This document shows, in pieces, positions 32,228 to 40,437 of a stretch of DNA of 64,000 nt. Both the position numbers and the translations under genes were made by a program. The notes under the pieces are model-generated. The model was not told the DNA's origin. It worked only from the letters and a program-made list of their open reading frames with translations, and made no database searches. Source of the stretch: Oscillospiraceae bacterium. GTDB taxonomy: Bacteria; Bacillota; Clostridia; Oscillospirales; CAG-272. The stretch lies in contig SVTK01000010.1 of NCBI GenBank assembly GCA_015063805.1, forward strand, positions 33,518 through 97,517. The letters are read 5' to 3'. Position 1 is the first letter of the stretch. The number at the start of each line of letters is the position of its first letter.

Positions 32228-33268
32228 TCAGTTGAACTTGCGGCGAAGCATGAAGCATGCGGCAGCGGCGAGCATCAGGGCGATGCAGGCGATGGGCATG
32301 ACGTCAGCAGTCGTGGGAGTCTGGGTGGGAGCTGCGGTAGTCGCAGGAGCCGCGGTAGTTGCAGGAGCTGCAGTGGTAGCAGGAGCTGCGGTGGTAGCGG
32401 GAGCGGCCGTAGTTGCAGGAGCTGCGGTGGTAGCGGGAGCTGCGGTAGTCGCAGGAGCCGCGGTAGTTGCAGGAGCTGCAGTGGTAGCAGGAGCTGCGGT
32501 GGTAGCGGGAGCAGCGGTGGTAGCGGGAACTGCGGTAGTGTCAGCTGCCTTTACTTCATACAGCTCGATTTCGGTGATTCTCCAGTAACGGGAAGCAACA
32601 TTGGGGTAGCCATACTGCGACTGCTCACAGCGGGGCTGGGTAAGAGCAAAGCGGATGAAGCCGGCCTTTACGGGAGCGAACTCAGCCTCAACGTAGCAGG
32701 TCTGCAGACCGGTCTCGGCTTCGGTGTATACCTTGTACTTGTTGCCGCAGCGAAGCTCGGTGACAGAGTAAACGGTGGTCCACTTATCGGTCTCTTTCTC
32801 TCTGACCAGAATGTCAAAGCCGTCAACGAGCAGATCGGAAGCCTTACCGTCAGCTGCTTCGTCAAGGAAGACGCGAAGAGCATCTACGGTGTAAACATCG
32901 TCCAGGAGATAGTCACTGTAGCACAGATACTTGCCGTTGGGATCAGCATCGCCGAGATCGTTGTAGCGAGTGCCGTTTTCCATGATATCGGTCCAGGGAG
33001 CGGCCTGGATGGAGAAGTCGCAGTAGTTCTGCTGAGAACCGTCGGAGGGGCCGCGGGTGATGATGCCGTCGAACATCTTGTCTACGGTAACCTTGTCCTT
33101 GCCGAGAGTGCCGGTAACGCCGGCGAGGCAATCATAGTAAGTAAAAATTCCAGCGTCAAGGAGAACGTTCTTGCGGCCGGTAAAGTCAAGATCGGCAGCA
33201 GAAGTGGGGATGATGGCCATGGAGAGAACCAGGGCGATCAACATGATAAGAGAAAGCGCTTTCTTCAT
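32228..33268 (-). CDS. Exported discoidin-like protein with PATTAA repeats and C-terminal anchor
   Basis: The product is 346 aa from ATG 33268. It has a signal peptide (about 1-25), a beta-rich ligand-binding-like domain (about 30-235) with RITEIELYEVKA at its end as in F5/8 type C relatives, twelve ATTAAP-type repeats, and a C-terminal hydrophobic helix closed by RRK. The tail looks like a sortase sorting signal without a clear LPxTG, so it may simply be membrane-anchored. The organisation suggests a stalked surface adhesin or sugar-binding protein. Its own consensus promoter is about 95 bases upstream. Confidence 0.8.
   Translation of the reverse strand: MKKALSLIMLIALVLSMAIIPTSAADLDFTGRKNVLLDAGIFTYYDCLAGVTGTLGKDKVTVDKMFDGIITRGPSDGSQQNYCDFSIQAAPWTDIMENGTRYNDLGDADPNGKYLCYSDYLLDDVYTVDALRVFLDEAADGKASDLLVDGFDILVREKETDKWTTVYSVTELRCGNKYKVYTEAETGLQTCYVEAEFAPVKAGFIRFALTQPRCEQSQYGYPNVASRYWRITEIELYEVKAADTTAVPATTAAPATTAAPATTAAPATTAAPATTAAPATTAAPATTAAPATTAAPATTAAPATTAAPATTAAPTQTPTTADVMPIACIALMLAAAACFMLRRKFN
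32328..32543 (-). repeat. Twelve tandem 18-base repeats in the surface-protein gene
   Basis: Twelve in-frame 18-base units (GGAGCTGCGGTGGTAGCG type on the plus strand) encode the Pro/Ala/Thr stalk. Units 1-4 and 7-10 are identical over 72 bases, which shows a recent block duplication with a 108-base offset. Confidence 0.93.
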
Positions 33269-33360
33269 GGTGTGATTCCTTTCAAAAAAAATTTTCAAAA
33301 CAGCTATGGTTGCTTACATAGCACATTTTTAATGAAGATAAGAGGAATACTATCAGCCAC

Positions 33361-33389
33361 ATTTTACCATAAATCTGATCAATGTTCAA
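33361..33389 (-). promoter_or_regulatory. Promoter of the PATTAA surface-protein gene
   Basis: Minus strand TTGAAC, 17-base spacer, TAAAAT. Confidence 0.65.
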
Positions 33390-33507
33390 TTGGCATTATG
33401 TGTATAATAACCAATTTCGATTTGTGTATATTAAACAAAATAGGGCCATGCCCGTCGGAGCAATCTACTGGAACCACCCTATCTTTCCGTTCTATTCGAA
33501 CCAATAA

Positions 33508-33529
33508 GTGCCGCGCATTTGCGCGGCAC
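33508..33529. terminator. Terminator after cysK
   Basis: Arms GTGCCGCGC / GCGCGGCAC with a 4-base loop. The rest of 33390-33507 is AT-rich and shows no gene. Confidence 0.75.
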
Positions 33530-33536
33530 TATCTTG

Positions 33537-34472
33537 TTATTTCTCCTCGCTCCACATGGGGGTGGAGAGGTAGCGGTCCCCGGTGTCGGGGAGCAGGGGG
33601 ACAATGAGCTTGCCCCGGTTCTCCGGGCGGCGGGCCAGGACGGCGGCGGCGTGGAGTGCCGCACCCGAGGTGATTCCGCAGAGGATACCCTCACGGCGGG
33701 CCAGCAGGCGGCCGGCGGCATAGGCTTCCTCCTCGGTGACGGGAATGACCTCGTCAATGATTTCTCTGTCAAGGTTGGCGGGGATGAAGTTGGCCCCGAT
33801 GCCCTGCAGGCCGTGGGCACCTGCCCGGCCTTCGGAGATCAGGGGGGACGCGGCGGGTTCTACCGCCACGATCTTTACCCGGGGATTTTGGGCCTTGAGG
33901 TACTGCCCGACCCCCGAAAGGGTGCCGCCGGTCCCCACACCGGCCACGAAAATATCCACCTTGCCCTCGGTGTCGGCCCAGATCTCGGGGCCGGTGGAGG
34001 CGCGGTGTGCGGCGGGATTGGCGGGATTGTCAAACTGGGCGGGAATGAAGCTGCCGGGGGTTTCAGCGGCGATGGCTTCGGCCCGGGCAATGGCACCTGC
34101 CATGCCGAGGCTTCCCTCGGTGAGTACCAGCTCGGCGCCGTAGGCACGGAGCAGGGCACGCCGCTCCTCGCTCATGGTGTCAGGCATGGTGAGGATGACC
34201 CGATAGCCCCGGGCGGCGGCCATGGCGGCCAGGCCGATTCCGGTGTTGCCGCTGGTGGGCTCGATGATGACGGCACCGGGAGCAATCAGCCCGCGGGCCT
34301 CGGCATCCGCCAGCATGGCCAGGGCCACACGGTCCTTGGCACTTCCGGCGGGATTGAGGTATTCCAGCTTGGCGGCAATTTCTGCCTCAAGGCCAAGGGT
34401 GTGGGTGAAACGGGCAAGGGAGAGCAGGGGAGTTTTCCCCACCAGAGCGGTAATATCGGAATAGATCGGCAT
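33537..34472 (-). CDS. cysK: Cysteine synthase (O-acetylserine sulfhydrylase)
   Basis: The product is 311 aa from ATG 34472 after GGAGG. It is a PLP fold type II enzyme: the Schiff-base Lys is in [12 protein letters not shown], the substrate loop is [12 protein letters not shown], the phosphate loop is [10 protein letters not shown], and the PLP-N1 contact is in [11 protein letters not shown]. It makes cysteine from O-acetylserine and sulfide. Ala-Lys in place of the more usual Val-Lys at the active site is conservative. It stands alone with its own perfect promoter, and no serine acetyltransferase gene is adjacent. Confidence 0.93.
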   Translation of the reverse strand: MPIYSDITALVGKTPLLSLARFTHTLGLEAEIAAKLEYLNPAGSAKDRVALAMLADAEARGLIAPGAVIIEPTSGNTGIGLAAMAAARGYRVILTMPDTMSEERRALLRAYGAELVLTEGSLGMAGAIARAEAIAAETPGSFIPAQFDNPANPAAHRASTGPEIWADTEGKVDIFVAGVGTGGTLSGVGQYLKAQNPRVKIVAVEPAASPLISEGRAGAHGLQGIGANFIPANLDREIIDEVIPVTEEEAYAAGRLLARREGILCGITSGAALHAAAVLARRPENRGKLIVPLLPDTGDRYLSTPMWSEEK

Positions 34473-34511
34473 AGGGCACCTCCGGAAATCAAAGATAGGA
34501 AAATCGACTTC

Positions 34512-34540
34512 ATTATAGCACACGCCAACCGCACTGTCAA
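34512..34540 (-). promoter_or_regulatory. Promoter of cysK
   Basis: Minus strand TTGACA, 17-base spacer, TATAAT. Confidence 0.88.
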
Positions 34541-34586
34541 GCGCATGACGTTCATATTTTGTTTACATTTTTGCGCAAATCCGCTA

Positions 34587-34615
34587 TTGACAACGGCACT
34601 TTAGTGTGTTATAAT
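34587..34615 (+). promoter_or_regulatory. Promoter of the T-box leader and acyl-CoA synthetase gene
   Basis: TTGACA, 17-base spacer, TATAAT; transcription should begin near 34622. Confidence 0.9.
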
Positions 34616-34621
34616 GCTACC

Positions 34622-34909
34622 AACATCAAATAAAGACGATGACGAAGAGGTTTCGATCACGCAGCCTGCAGAGAGCCGACGGTTGGTGCGAGTCGGTGGC
34701 GAGGGGTCAGGAAACTATCACTTCCGAGTCGAAGATCCGAGCCCGCTGTGCGGGGGTAGGCGTCTTCCGTTATTGCTGCGTCAAGGCATAAGGCTTGATT
34801 GAGCCCGAGGCGTGCACGATGAGTTTTTTCATCGGCACAATTTGAGGAAAGAACGAATAAACAGCTGTATTCGTCTCGAGCCGGTGCCCTCCGCTCGAGA
34901 CGTTTTTTT
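34622..34909 (+). promoter_or_regulatory. T-box-type leader RNA with terminator
   Basis: The leader begins GACGATGACGAAGAGG, followed by AGAGAGCC (AG bulge) and GGTTGGTGCGAG (distal loop), the order typical of T-box Stem I. GAAG (34644-34647) can pair with CTTC (34731-34734), which places AUC (34727-34729, followed by A) at the specifier site, so tRNA-Ile is my best guess. The leader ends in a strong terminator: CGTCTCGAG (34872-34880) with CTCGAGACG (34894-34902), then T7. The usual antiterminator bulge with TGGN is not obvious; CGGTGCC in the terminator loop is the nearest. Confidence 0.7.
34872..34909 (+). terminator. Regulatory terminator of the T-box leader
   Basis: A nine-base perfect stem with a 13-base loop and T7; it ends 31 bases before the start codon. 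Confidence 0.88.
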
Positions 34910-34940
34910 GACGAAATTTTCGGGAAAAGAGGAAACCACA

Positions 34941-37223
34941 ATGGACAACCGTATCAAAGAAGTTGCAGAACGCATCCGCGCGCTGCGGGAAATCATGGAG
35001 CTGAGCCGCGAGGAGATGGCGGCCTGCACCGATACCAGCCCGGAGCAGTATGTCGAGCTGGAGGAGGGCCGCGCCGATTTCAGTTTTACCTTTATTTATA
35101 AGTGTGCCAACCGTTTCGGGGTTGACGTGACTGACCTGCTCAAGGGAAGCTCCCCCACCCTAACCTCTATGTCGGTGGTTCGCGCCGGCGAGGGCCTGCC
35201 TATTGCCCGCCGCCGCGGCTTCTCCTATCACAACCTTTCCCCCATGCTACGGGGAAAGATGGCCGAGCCCTTCCTTGTCCGCGCCCCCTTCTCGGCAGAG
35301 GAGCAGGATCGCCCCATCAAGCTCTCTTCCCATGCCGGGCAGGAGATCGATATTGTCGTCTCGGGTGCGCTCAAGGTGCAGATCGGTGAGCATACAGAGA
35401 TCCTCCATGCCGGAGACACGGTGCATTATGACAGCACTACCCCCCATGGCATGATCGCGGCGGAGGGGCAGGACTGCACTTTCTATGCCATTGTTCTTGG
35501 GGCTGAAGCCAAGGAATACCGTGAGCCCGAACAGGACGCTTACCATGCACCCGTACCGAAGGGTGGCCGCCGTGTGGGCGATTCTCCTGTGGCGGCACCT
35601 TTTCTGACCACCACTGTGGATGAGAACGGCGTGGTCAATTCCATCAAGTTCCACAATGTTGAACGGTACAACTTCGCCTACGACTGTGTGGACGCCCTGG
35701 CGGCCCGCTGCCCAAACAAGCTGGCCATGCTCCACCTGGACAAGAATAAGTTCGAGCGCCGCTTTACGTTTGAGGATATGCGCCGTGAGTCCAACCGCAC
35801 CGCCAACTACTTCAGTGCCCTGGGCATCAAGCGTGGGGACCGCGTCCTGCTGGTGCTGAAGCGGCATTACCAGTTCTGGCTGTCCCTGCTCGCCCTGCAT
35901 AAGCTGGGCGCGGTGGGCATCCCCGCCACCAACCAGCTGCAGAAGAAGGACTATGTCTACCGCTTCAATGCTGCCGGTGTGTCGGCGGTGCTGGCTACCG
36001 TGGATGACGGTGTGCCGAATCACATCGAAGAGGCTCTGCCCGAGTCCCCCACCGTTGTGACGAAGGTGCTGGTAGGCGGAAGCCGCGAGGGCTGGCATGC
36101 CTTCGACGAGGAGCTGCCCCGCTATTCCAGCCACCTGGAGCGTGTGGATGTGGGCGGTGACGATCCTGCCATCATGTTCTTTACCTCCGGCACCACGGGC
36201 TACCCCAAGATCGCTGTCCATGCCCACAAATATGCACTGGGCCACTATATGACCGCTCGTTACTGGCACAATGTCAATCCCGACGGCCTGCACTTTACCA
36301 TTTCGGATACCGGCTGGGGCAAGGCACTGTGGGGTAAGTTCTACGGCCAGTGGCTCTGCGAGACGGCGGTCTTCACCTATGACTTCGACCGCTTTAACGC
36401 CGCCGATATTCTGCCCCTCTTCAAGCAGTACGGCATTACCACCTTCTGCGCTCCTCCCACCATGTACCGCTTCTTCATCAAGGAGTCGCTGGACAAGTAC
36501 GATCTGTCCTCCCTTGAACATGCCACCATCGCCGGTGAGGCGCTTAACCCCGAGGTTTACGAGCAGTTCAAGAAGGCTACCGGACTTTGCCTGATGGAGG
36601 GCTTCGGACAGACCGAGACAACCCTTGCCATTGCCAACTTTGTGGGGATGCCCCCCAAGCCCGGTTCCATGGGCAAGCCCAGCCCCCTGTACGATGTGGC
36701 CATTGTAGATCCCGACGGCAAGCCCGTTGGCGTGGGTGAAACAGGTGAGATTGTGATCCGCACCGACAAGTCGGTGCCCTGCGGCCTGTACCTCGGCTAC
36801 TACAACGACGAGGCCCACACCAAGGAAGCATGGCACGACGGAATGTACCACACCGGTGACACCGCATGGCGTGACGAGGACGGCTACTTCCACTATGTTG
36901 GCCGTACCGATGACCTCATCAAGTCCTCGGGCTACCGCATCGGGCCCTTCGAGATCGAGAGCGTCATCATGGAGCTGCCCTATGTGCTGGAGTGCGCGGT
37001 GACGGCCGCACCCGATCCCATCCGCGGCCAGGTGGTCAAGGCCTCCATCGTGCTGGTGAAGGGTACCGAGGGGACCGATGAGCTCAAGCGTGAGATCCAG
37101 GTCTACGTCAAAGAGCACACCGCCCCCTACAAGTACCCCCGCATCGTGGAATTTATGGACGAGCTGCCCAAGACCATCAGCGGAAAGATCCGCCGCGTGG
37201 AGCTTCGGGGCGAAAAGAAATAA
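34941..37223 (+). CDS. XRE/cupin/AMP-dependent acyl-CoA synthetase fusion
   Basis: The product is 760 aa from ATG 34941 (GAGGAAACCACA upstream). Residues 5-65 are an XRE-type HTH (EVAERIRALREIMELSREEMAA), about 125-205 a cupin (GQEIDIVVSGALKVQIGEH, HAGDTVHYDSTTPHGM), and about 230-755 an ANL-superfamily ligase: FFTSGTTGYPK (A3), GFGQTET (A5), YHTGDTAWRDEDGYFHYVGR and the catalytic Lys in KTISGKIRR. It should activate a carboxylic acid to acyl-AMP and then acyl-CoA; homology is closest to medium/branched acyl-CoA synthetases. The regulator-like N-terminus on an enzyme suggests self-regulation or substrate sensing. A T-box leader controls it. Confidence 0.9.
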   Translation: MDNRIKEVAERIRALREIMELSREEMAACTDTSPEQYVELEEGRADFSFTFIYKCANRFGVDVTDLLKGSSPTLTSMSVVRAGEGLPIARRRGFSYHNLSPMLRGKMAEPFLVRAPFSAEEQDRPIKLSSHAGQEIDIVVSGALKVQIGEHTEILHAGDTVHYDSTTPHGMIAAEGQDCTFYAIVLGAEAKEYREPEQDAYHAPVPKGGRRVGDSPVAAPFLTTTVDENGVVNSIKFHNVERYNFAYDCVDALAARCPNKLAMLHLDKNKFERRFTFEDMRRESNRTANYFSALGIKRGDRVLLVLKRHYQFWLSLLALHKLGAVGIPATNQLQKKDYVYRFNAAGVSAVLATVDDGVPNHIEEALPESPTVVTKVLVGGSREGWHAFDEELPRYSSHLERVDVGGDDPAIMFFTSGTTGYPKIAVHAHKYALGHYMTARYWHNVNPDGLHFTISDTGWGKALWGKFYGQWLCETAVFTYDFDRFNAADILPLFKQYGITTFCAPPTMYRFFIKESLDKYDLSSLEHATIAGEALNPEVYEQFKKATGLCLMEGFGQTETTLAIANFVGMPPKPGSMGKPSPLYDVAIVDPDGKPVGVGETGEIVIRTDKSVPCGLYLGYYNDEAHTKEAWHDGMYHTGDTAWRDEDGYFHYVGRTDDLIKSSGYRIGPFEIESVIMELPYVLECAVTAAPDPIRGQVVKASIVLVKGTEGTDELKREIQVYVKEHTAPYKYPRIVEFMDELPKTISGKIRRVELRGEKK

Positions 37224-37246
37224 GACCAAGCGAAAAAAACGGCTAT

Positions 37247-37274
37247 GGGGTGCTGCACCATGGTGCAGCACCCC
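37247..37274 (+). terminator. Terminator after the acyl-CoA synthetase gene
   Basis: A 13-base perfect stem GGGGTGCTGCACC with a 2-base loop, followed by ATTTTCCCCC. Confidence 0.8.
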
Positions 37275-37312
37275 ATTTTCCCCCTCTTTGCAGAAAATCT
37301 TGCGCTACCCCC

Positions 37313-37341
37313 TTGATTTTCTGCTGGGAATATGGTATACT
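37313..37341 (+). promoter_or_regulatory. Promoter of the CorC-type gene
   Basis: TTGATT, 17-base spacer, TATACT. Confidence 0.75.
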
Positions 37342-37347
37342 GTCTCT

Positions 37348-37521
37348 ATCTTGAAAGAAAGCAGGTGTATATTTTCCGTGGATAAACCTCCCTTATGCTG
37401 TGACGAGGACCATAGTACCTTTTTCGCGGTGTCATATCTGAACCGCTCCGATTCGGCCACCGGGCCGGGATGAGCGGATGCTGGCAGGGCTTGTTTGTGT
37501 GACAACAGGCTGTGCCTTTTT
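37348..37521 (+). promoter_or_regulatory. Unassigned attenuator leader upstream of the CorC-type gene
   Basis: The leader of about 230 bases contains hairpins CCGCTC/GAGCGG (37443-37448 with 37472-37477) enclosing GGCC-ACC-GGGCC, then a strong terminator: GGCA with TGCC and GCTTGTT with AACAGGC (37483-37516), followed by T5. A terminator 60 bases before a start codon in a structured leader suggests a riboswitch or protein-controlled attenuator, plausibly metal-linked because of the gene it precedes. It matches neither the M-box nor the manganese or NiCo riboswitch patterns that I know. Confidence 0.5.
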
Positions 37522-37579
37522 CTGCATATTCAGATACCCATATTATTGATACACGAATAAGGAGAAATTTTATTTTATC

Positions 37580-38914
37580 ATGGCTTCAAGTCTTATATTG
37601 CAGTTTGTTCTGATCTTACTTAACGCATTTTTTGCCGCTTCGGAGATGGCATTTGTTTCGCTCAATGAAAATGTGGTTCGCTACCAAGCTGAGGAAGGTG
37701 ACCGCAAGGCCAAGCGGCTTCTTACCATTGTCAGCGAACCCACAGGATTTCTGTCCACCATCCAGGTGGGCATCACCCTGGCTGGCTTCCTGGGCTCGGC
37801 GTTTGCTGCCGATAACTTTGCCTCGGTGCTGGTGGATTGGCTGGTGCAGGACTGCGGTGTAACCGCGATCAGTCCGAATACCCTCAATACGCTGGCAGTG
37901 GTGGCTATTACCCTGATCCTGTCCTATTTCACCCTCATCCTGGGTGAGCTGGTGCCCAAGCGCATTGCCATGCGCAACCCCGAAAAGCTGGCCCGTGTGG
38001 TCTGTGAGCCCATCCGTGTGCTGTCGGTTCTGCTCAAACCCGTGGTATGGTTCCTGTCCGCTTCTACCAATGTGGTGCTCCGTCTCTTTGGGATCAATCC
38101 CCACGAGGAGGAGGCTCCCGTGTCGGAGGAGGACATCCGCATGATGATCGACATCGGCGAGGAAAAGGGTACCATCGATGCCGAAGAGCGGGAAATGATC
38201 GACAATATCTTTGAATTCAACAATACCAGCGCCGGAGACGTGATGGTGCATCGCACCGAAATGACGGTGATCTATGCCGACGATACCGCCGAGCAGATCC
38301 TGGCGGCCATTACCGAGAGCGGTTTTTCCCGTTTCCCTGTCTGCGGGGAGAGCGCCGACGATGTGCTGGGTATTCTCAGCACCCGTGCCTATCTGCTCAA
38401 TGCCCGCAGCGAGACGCCCGTGCCCCTGACCGAGCTGCTGTACCCCGCTTATTTTGTGCCCGAATCGGTGCGCGCCGATGTGCTTTTCCGCGAAATGAAG
38501 GAAAACAAGCGGCATATGGCCATTGTGGTGGATGAATACGGCGGAACCGCGGGTCTTGTGACCCTGGAGGACCTGCTGGAGGAGATTGTGGGCAACATCT
38601 ACGACGAGACCGACCAGAGCGAGGCCCCCGAGATCGAGGCGGTGGGTGAGGACAAGTGGCGTGCCGACGGCAACTGCTCCCTGGAAGCTCTCACCGCCCA
38701 GACCGAGGTGGACTTCTCCGACGATCCCTATGACTGCGCTACGGTGGCAGGGCTGATCCTTGCCGTCCTGGGTGCCATCCCCGAGGAAGGGGAAACCCCC
38801 GAGGTGGAGGTCCGTGGCCTGCGCCTGCATGTGCTGGCGGTGGCAGAGCGACGGATCGAGCGGGTGGAGATCACCCGGCTCCCCCGGGAGGAAACCGAAG
38901 AAGAAGAGGAATAA
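37580..38914 (+). CDS. CorC/HlyC-family transporter (DUF21-CBS-CorC)
   Basis: The product is 444 aa: an N-terminal DUF21 (CNNM-like) domain with four membrane segments (about 1-190, including FFAASEMAFVSLNENVVR and GITLAGFLGSAFA), two CBS domains (about 215-335) with the VMVHRTEM and FREMKENKRHMAIVVDEYGGTAGLVTLEDLLEEIVG motifs, and a C-terminal CorC_HlyC domain (about 350-435). Members export or control Mg2+ and related divalent ions, or sodium. ATG 37580 follows AAGGAGAAATT. AraC-family and DUF1836 genes follow closely. Confidence 0.92.
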   Translation: MASSLILQFVLILLNAFFAASEMAFVSLNENVVRYQAEEGDRKAKRLLTIVSEPTGFLSTIQVGITLAGFLGSAFAADNFASVLVDWLVQDCGVTAISPNTLNTLAVVAITLILSYFTLILGELVPKRIAMRNPEKLARVVCEPIRVLSVLLKPVVWFLSASTNVVLRLFGINPHEEEAPVSEEDIRMMIDIGEEKGTIDAEEREMIDNIFEFNNTSAGDVMVHRTEMTVIYADDTAEQILAAITESGFSRFPVCGESADDVLGILSTRAYLLNARSETPVPLTELLYPAYFVPESVRADVLFREMKENKRHMAIVVDEYGGTAGLVTLEDLLEEIVGNIYDETDQSEAPEIEAVGEDKWRADGNCSLEALTAQTEVDFSDDPYDCATVAGLILAVLGAIPEEGETPEVEVRGLRLHVLAVAERRIERVEITRLPREETEEEEE

Positions 38915-38917
38915 TCT

Positions 38918-39748
38918 GTGGAGATCCATTACGAAAACAGAGCCAACGATTACTACTACTGCCGCGATCGCTTCAACGGGGGCAGTCGTCTGGGCTGCCG
39001 TCCCCATCTGCATTATCACATTGAGCTGGTATATATGCTGGAGGGGCGGGCGCTGGGGTATGTTGACTCCACTGAGTACGTCATTGAGGGGGGCGATGTG
39101 TTCATTGCCTTTCCCAATCAGCTGCATCAGTTTATCTCGGAGGGGCCGGAGCGGTATGTGCTCTTCATTCTTTCCCCGGACCTCATTCCCGAACTCAATC
39201 GGGTGTTTGCGGAGCAGCAGCCGGCTTCGGCCCTGCTCAAAAATGCCGGGCGCAACCCCCTCCTGCTGGAACTGCTCACCATCGCTGCCAAGGAAAACGA
39301 TCCCAGTGTGCAGTGGCGGGACACGGTGATCCGCGGGGTGATGCTGGCCTTTTTCGGCGAGCTTTTCCGGCTGATGCCCCTCATCGCCCACAAGGCGGGC
39401 AGCTCCCATGTGCTGCAGAGCGTACTGAACTACTGTGCCCGCAACTTCAACCGCGACCTGTCCCTGGGAATGCTGGAGGAGGAGCTGCACATCAGCAAAT
39501 ATTACATCTCCCATTTGTTTTCCGACCGGCTTAAGATCCGGTTCAACGATTACGTCAACGCCCTGCGGGTGTCGGATGCCTGCCGCCTTTTGCGCCAGAC
39601 CAATCTTGGTATCACCGAGATCAGCGAGCAGGTGGGCTTCGGTACCATGCGTACCTTCAACCGCGCCTTTTCCCGGCAGATGGGGATGCCCCCCAGTGCC
39701 TACCGCCGCTCTGCCTCGGGCAGTAAGCTGTCGGCGAAAATGCAGTGA
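38918..39748 (+). CDS. AraC-family regulator with N-terminal cupin
   Basis: The product is 276 aa with GTG start 38918, eight bases after AGAGGA and 3 bases after the CorC-type stop. N-terminal cupin-type sugar pocket (HYHIELVYMLEGRALGYVD, EGGDVFIAFPNQLHQF). The C-terminal double HTH has SLGMLEEELHISKYYISHLFSDRLKIRFNDYVNALRV and ITEISEQVGFGTMRTFNRAFSRQMGMPPSAYR. It activates carbohydrate or stress genes. The target is not visible here. Confidence 0.9.
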   Translation: MEIHYENRANDYYYCRDRFNGGSRLGCRPHLHYHIELVYMLEGRALGYVDSTEYVIEGGDVFIAFPNQLHQFISEGPERYVLFILSPDLIPELNRVFAEQQPASALLKNAGRNPLLLELLTIAAKENDPSVQWRDTVIRGVMLAFFGELFRLMPLIAHKAGSSHVLQSVLNYCARNFNRDLSLGMLEEELHISKYYISHLFSDRLKIRFNDYVNALRVSDACRLLRQTNLGITEISEQVGFGTMRTFNRAFSRQMGMPPSAYRRSASGSKLSAKMQ

Positions 39749-39775
39749 TTTCAACTGTGAAGAGAGGAGTTTTTC

Positions 39776-40390
39776 ATGGACAAGCATGATTTCGATCTGG
39801 AGGCTCTGGTTGCCTCTGCGGTGGCAGATGTCGATCTTTCCGGTCGGGATATTCCGGCCATCGACCTCTACCTGGATCAGATTATTACTCTTGCCTCTGA
39901 CCGCCTTGCACAGAACAAGCGAGGGGAAAAGGATAAGCTGCTGACCAAAACCATGATCAACAACTACAGCAAGGACGGCGTGATCAAACCGGTGAAGGGA
40001 AAAAAGTACAGCCGGGAGCAGATTGTGCAGATGATGCTGGTCTATTCCCTCAAGCAGAACTTCTCCATCGGAGAGATTAAGCAGCTTTTTGATGGGGTAT
40101 ACGCTGCGGAGGGGTTTGACGGCGATGCACTGATCGAGAGCTATGACCGTTTCCTCGATTTCAAGGCGCACGAGCGGGAGGCCTGCCCCGGGATAGTGAA
40201 GGAGCTTCTTGCGTCCCAGGGGCTGGATATGCAGAATGACCGGGACTTCTTTGTGGGGCTCCTTGGCATTTCCGCCATGTCCACCTATCTTCGCAATGTT
40301 GCGCAGGATATGCTTGCGCTGCGCTATCCTCTGCCCGAGAAGGACAAGGAGAAGGAAAAGAAGGAAAAAGACAAAGAGAAGCAAAAATAA
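39776..40390 (+). CDS. DUF1836-family protein
   Basis: The product is 204 aa from ATG 39776 after AGAGGAG. The DUF1836 pattern is clear: LYLDQIITLASDRL, LTKTMINNYSKDGVIKPVKGKKYSREQI, and QMMLVYSLKQNFSIGEIKQLF, a predicted MerR-like winged helix. The tail is a run of Lys/Glu (EKDKEKEKKEKDKEKQK). The family is widespread in Bacillota with unknown targets; DNA binding is inferred from the fold. Terminator directly downstream. Confidence 0.88.
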   Translation: MDKHDFDLEALVASAVADVDLSGRDIPAIDLYLDQIITLASDRLAQNKRGEKDKLLTKTMINNYSKDGVIKPVKGKKYSREQIVQMMLVYSLKQNFSIGEIKQLFDGVYAAEGFDGDALIESYDRFLDFKAHEREACPGIVKELLASQGLDMQNDRDFFVGLLGISAMSTYLRNVAQDMLALRYPLPEKDKEKEKKEKDKEKQK

Positions 40391-40394
40391 AAAA

Positions 40395-40429
40395 ACGGAA
40401 GAGCCGTGCAAACCGCACGGCTCTTCCGT
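40395..40429. terminator. Bidirectional terminator between the DUF1836 and cca genes
   Basis: A 15-base perfect stem (ACGGAAGAGCCGTGC) with a 5-base loop, with A and T runs on both sides. Confidence 0.92.
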
Positions 40430-40437
40430 TTTCTGCG

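Noticed and set aside
32328..32543. CRISPR or satellite array near 32.4 kb
   Set aside because: 18-base units without spacers, in frame with the surface-protein gene.
34622..34909. Lysine, SAM or cobalamin riboswitch
   Set aside because: The Stem I order AGAGAGCC / GGTTGGTG matches T-box, and none of the other core motifs is present.
37348..37521. M-box or manganese riboswitch before the CorC-type gene
   Set aside because: No GTTAGGTGAGGCTCC-type or GGGGAGTAG-type motif is found.
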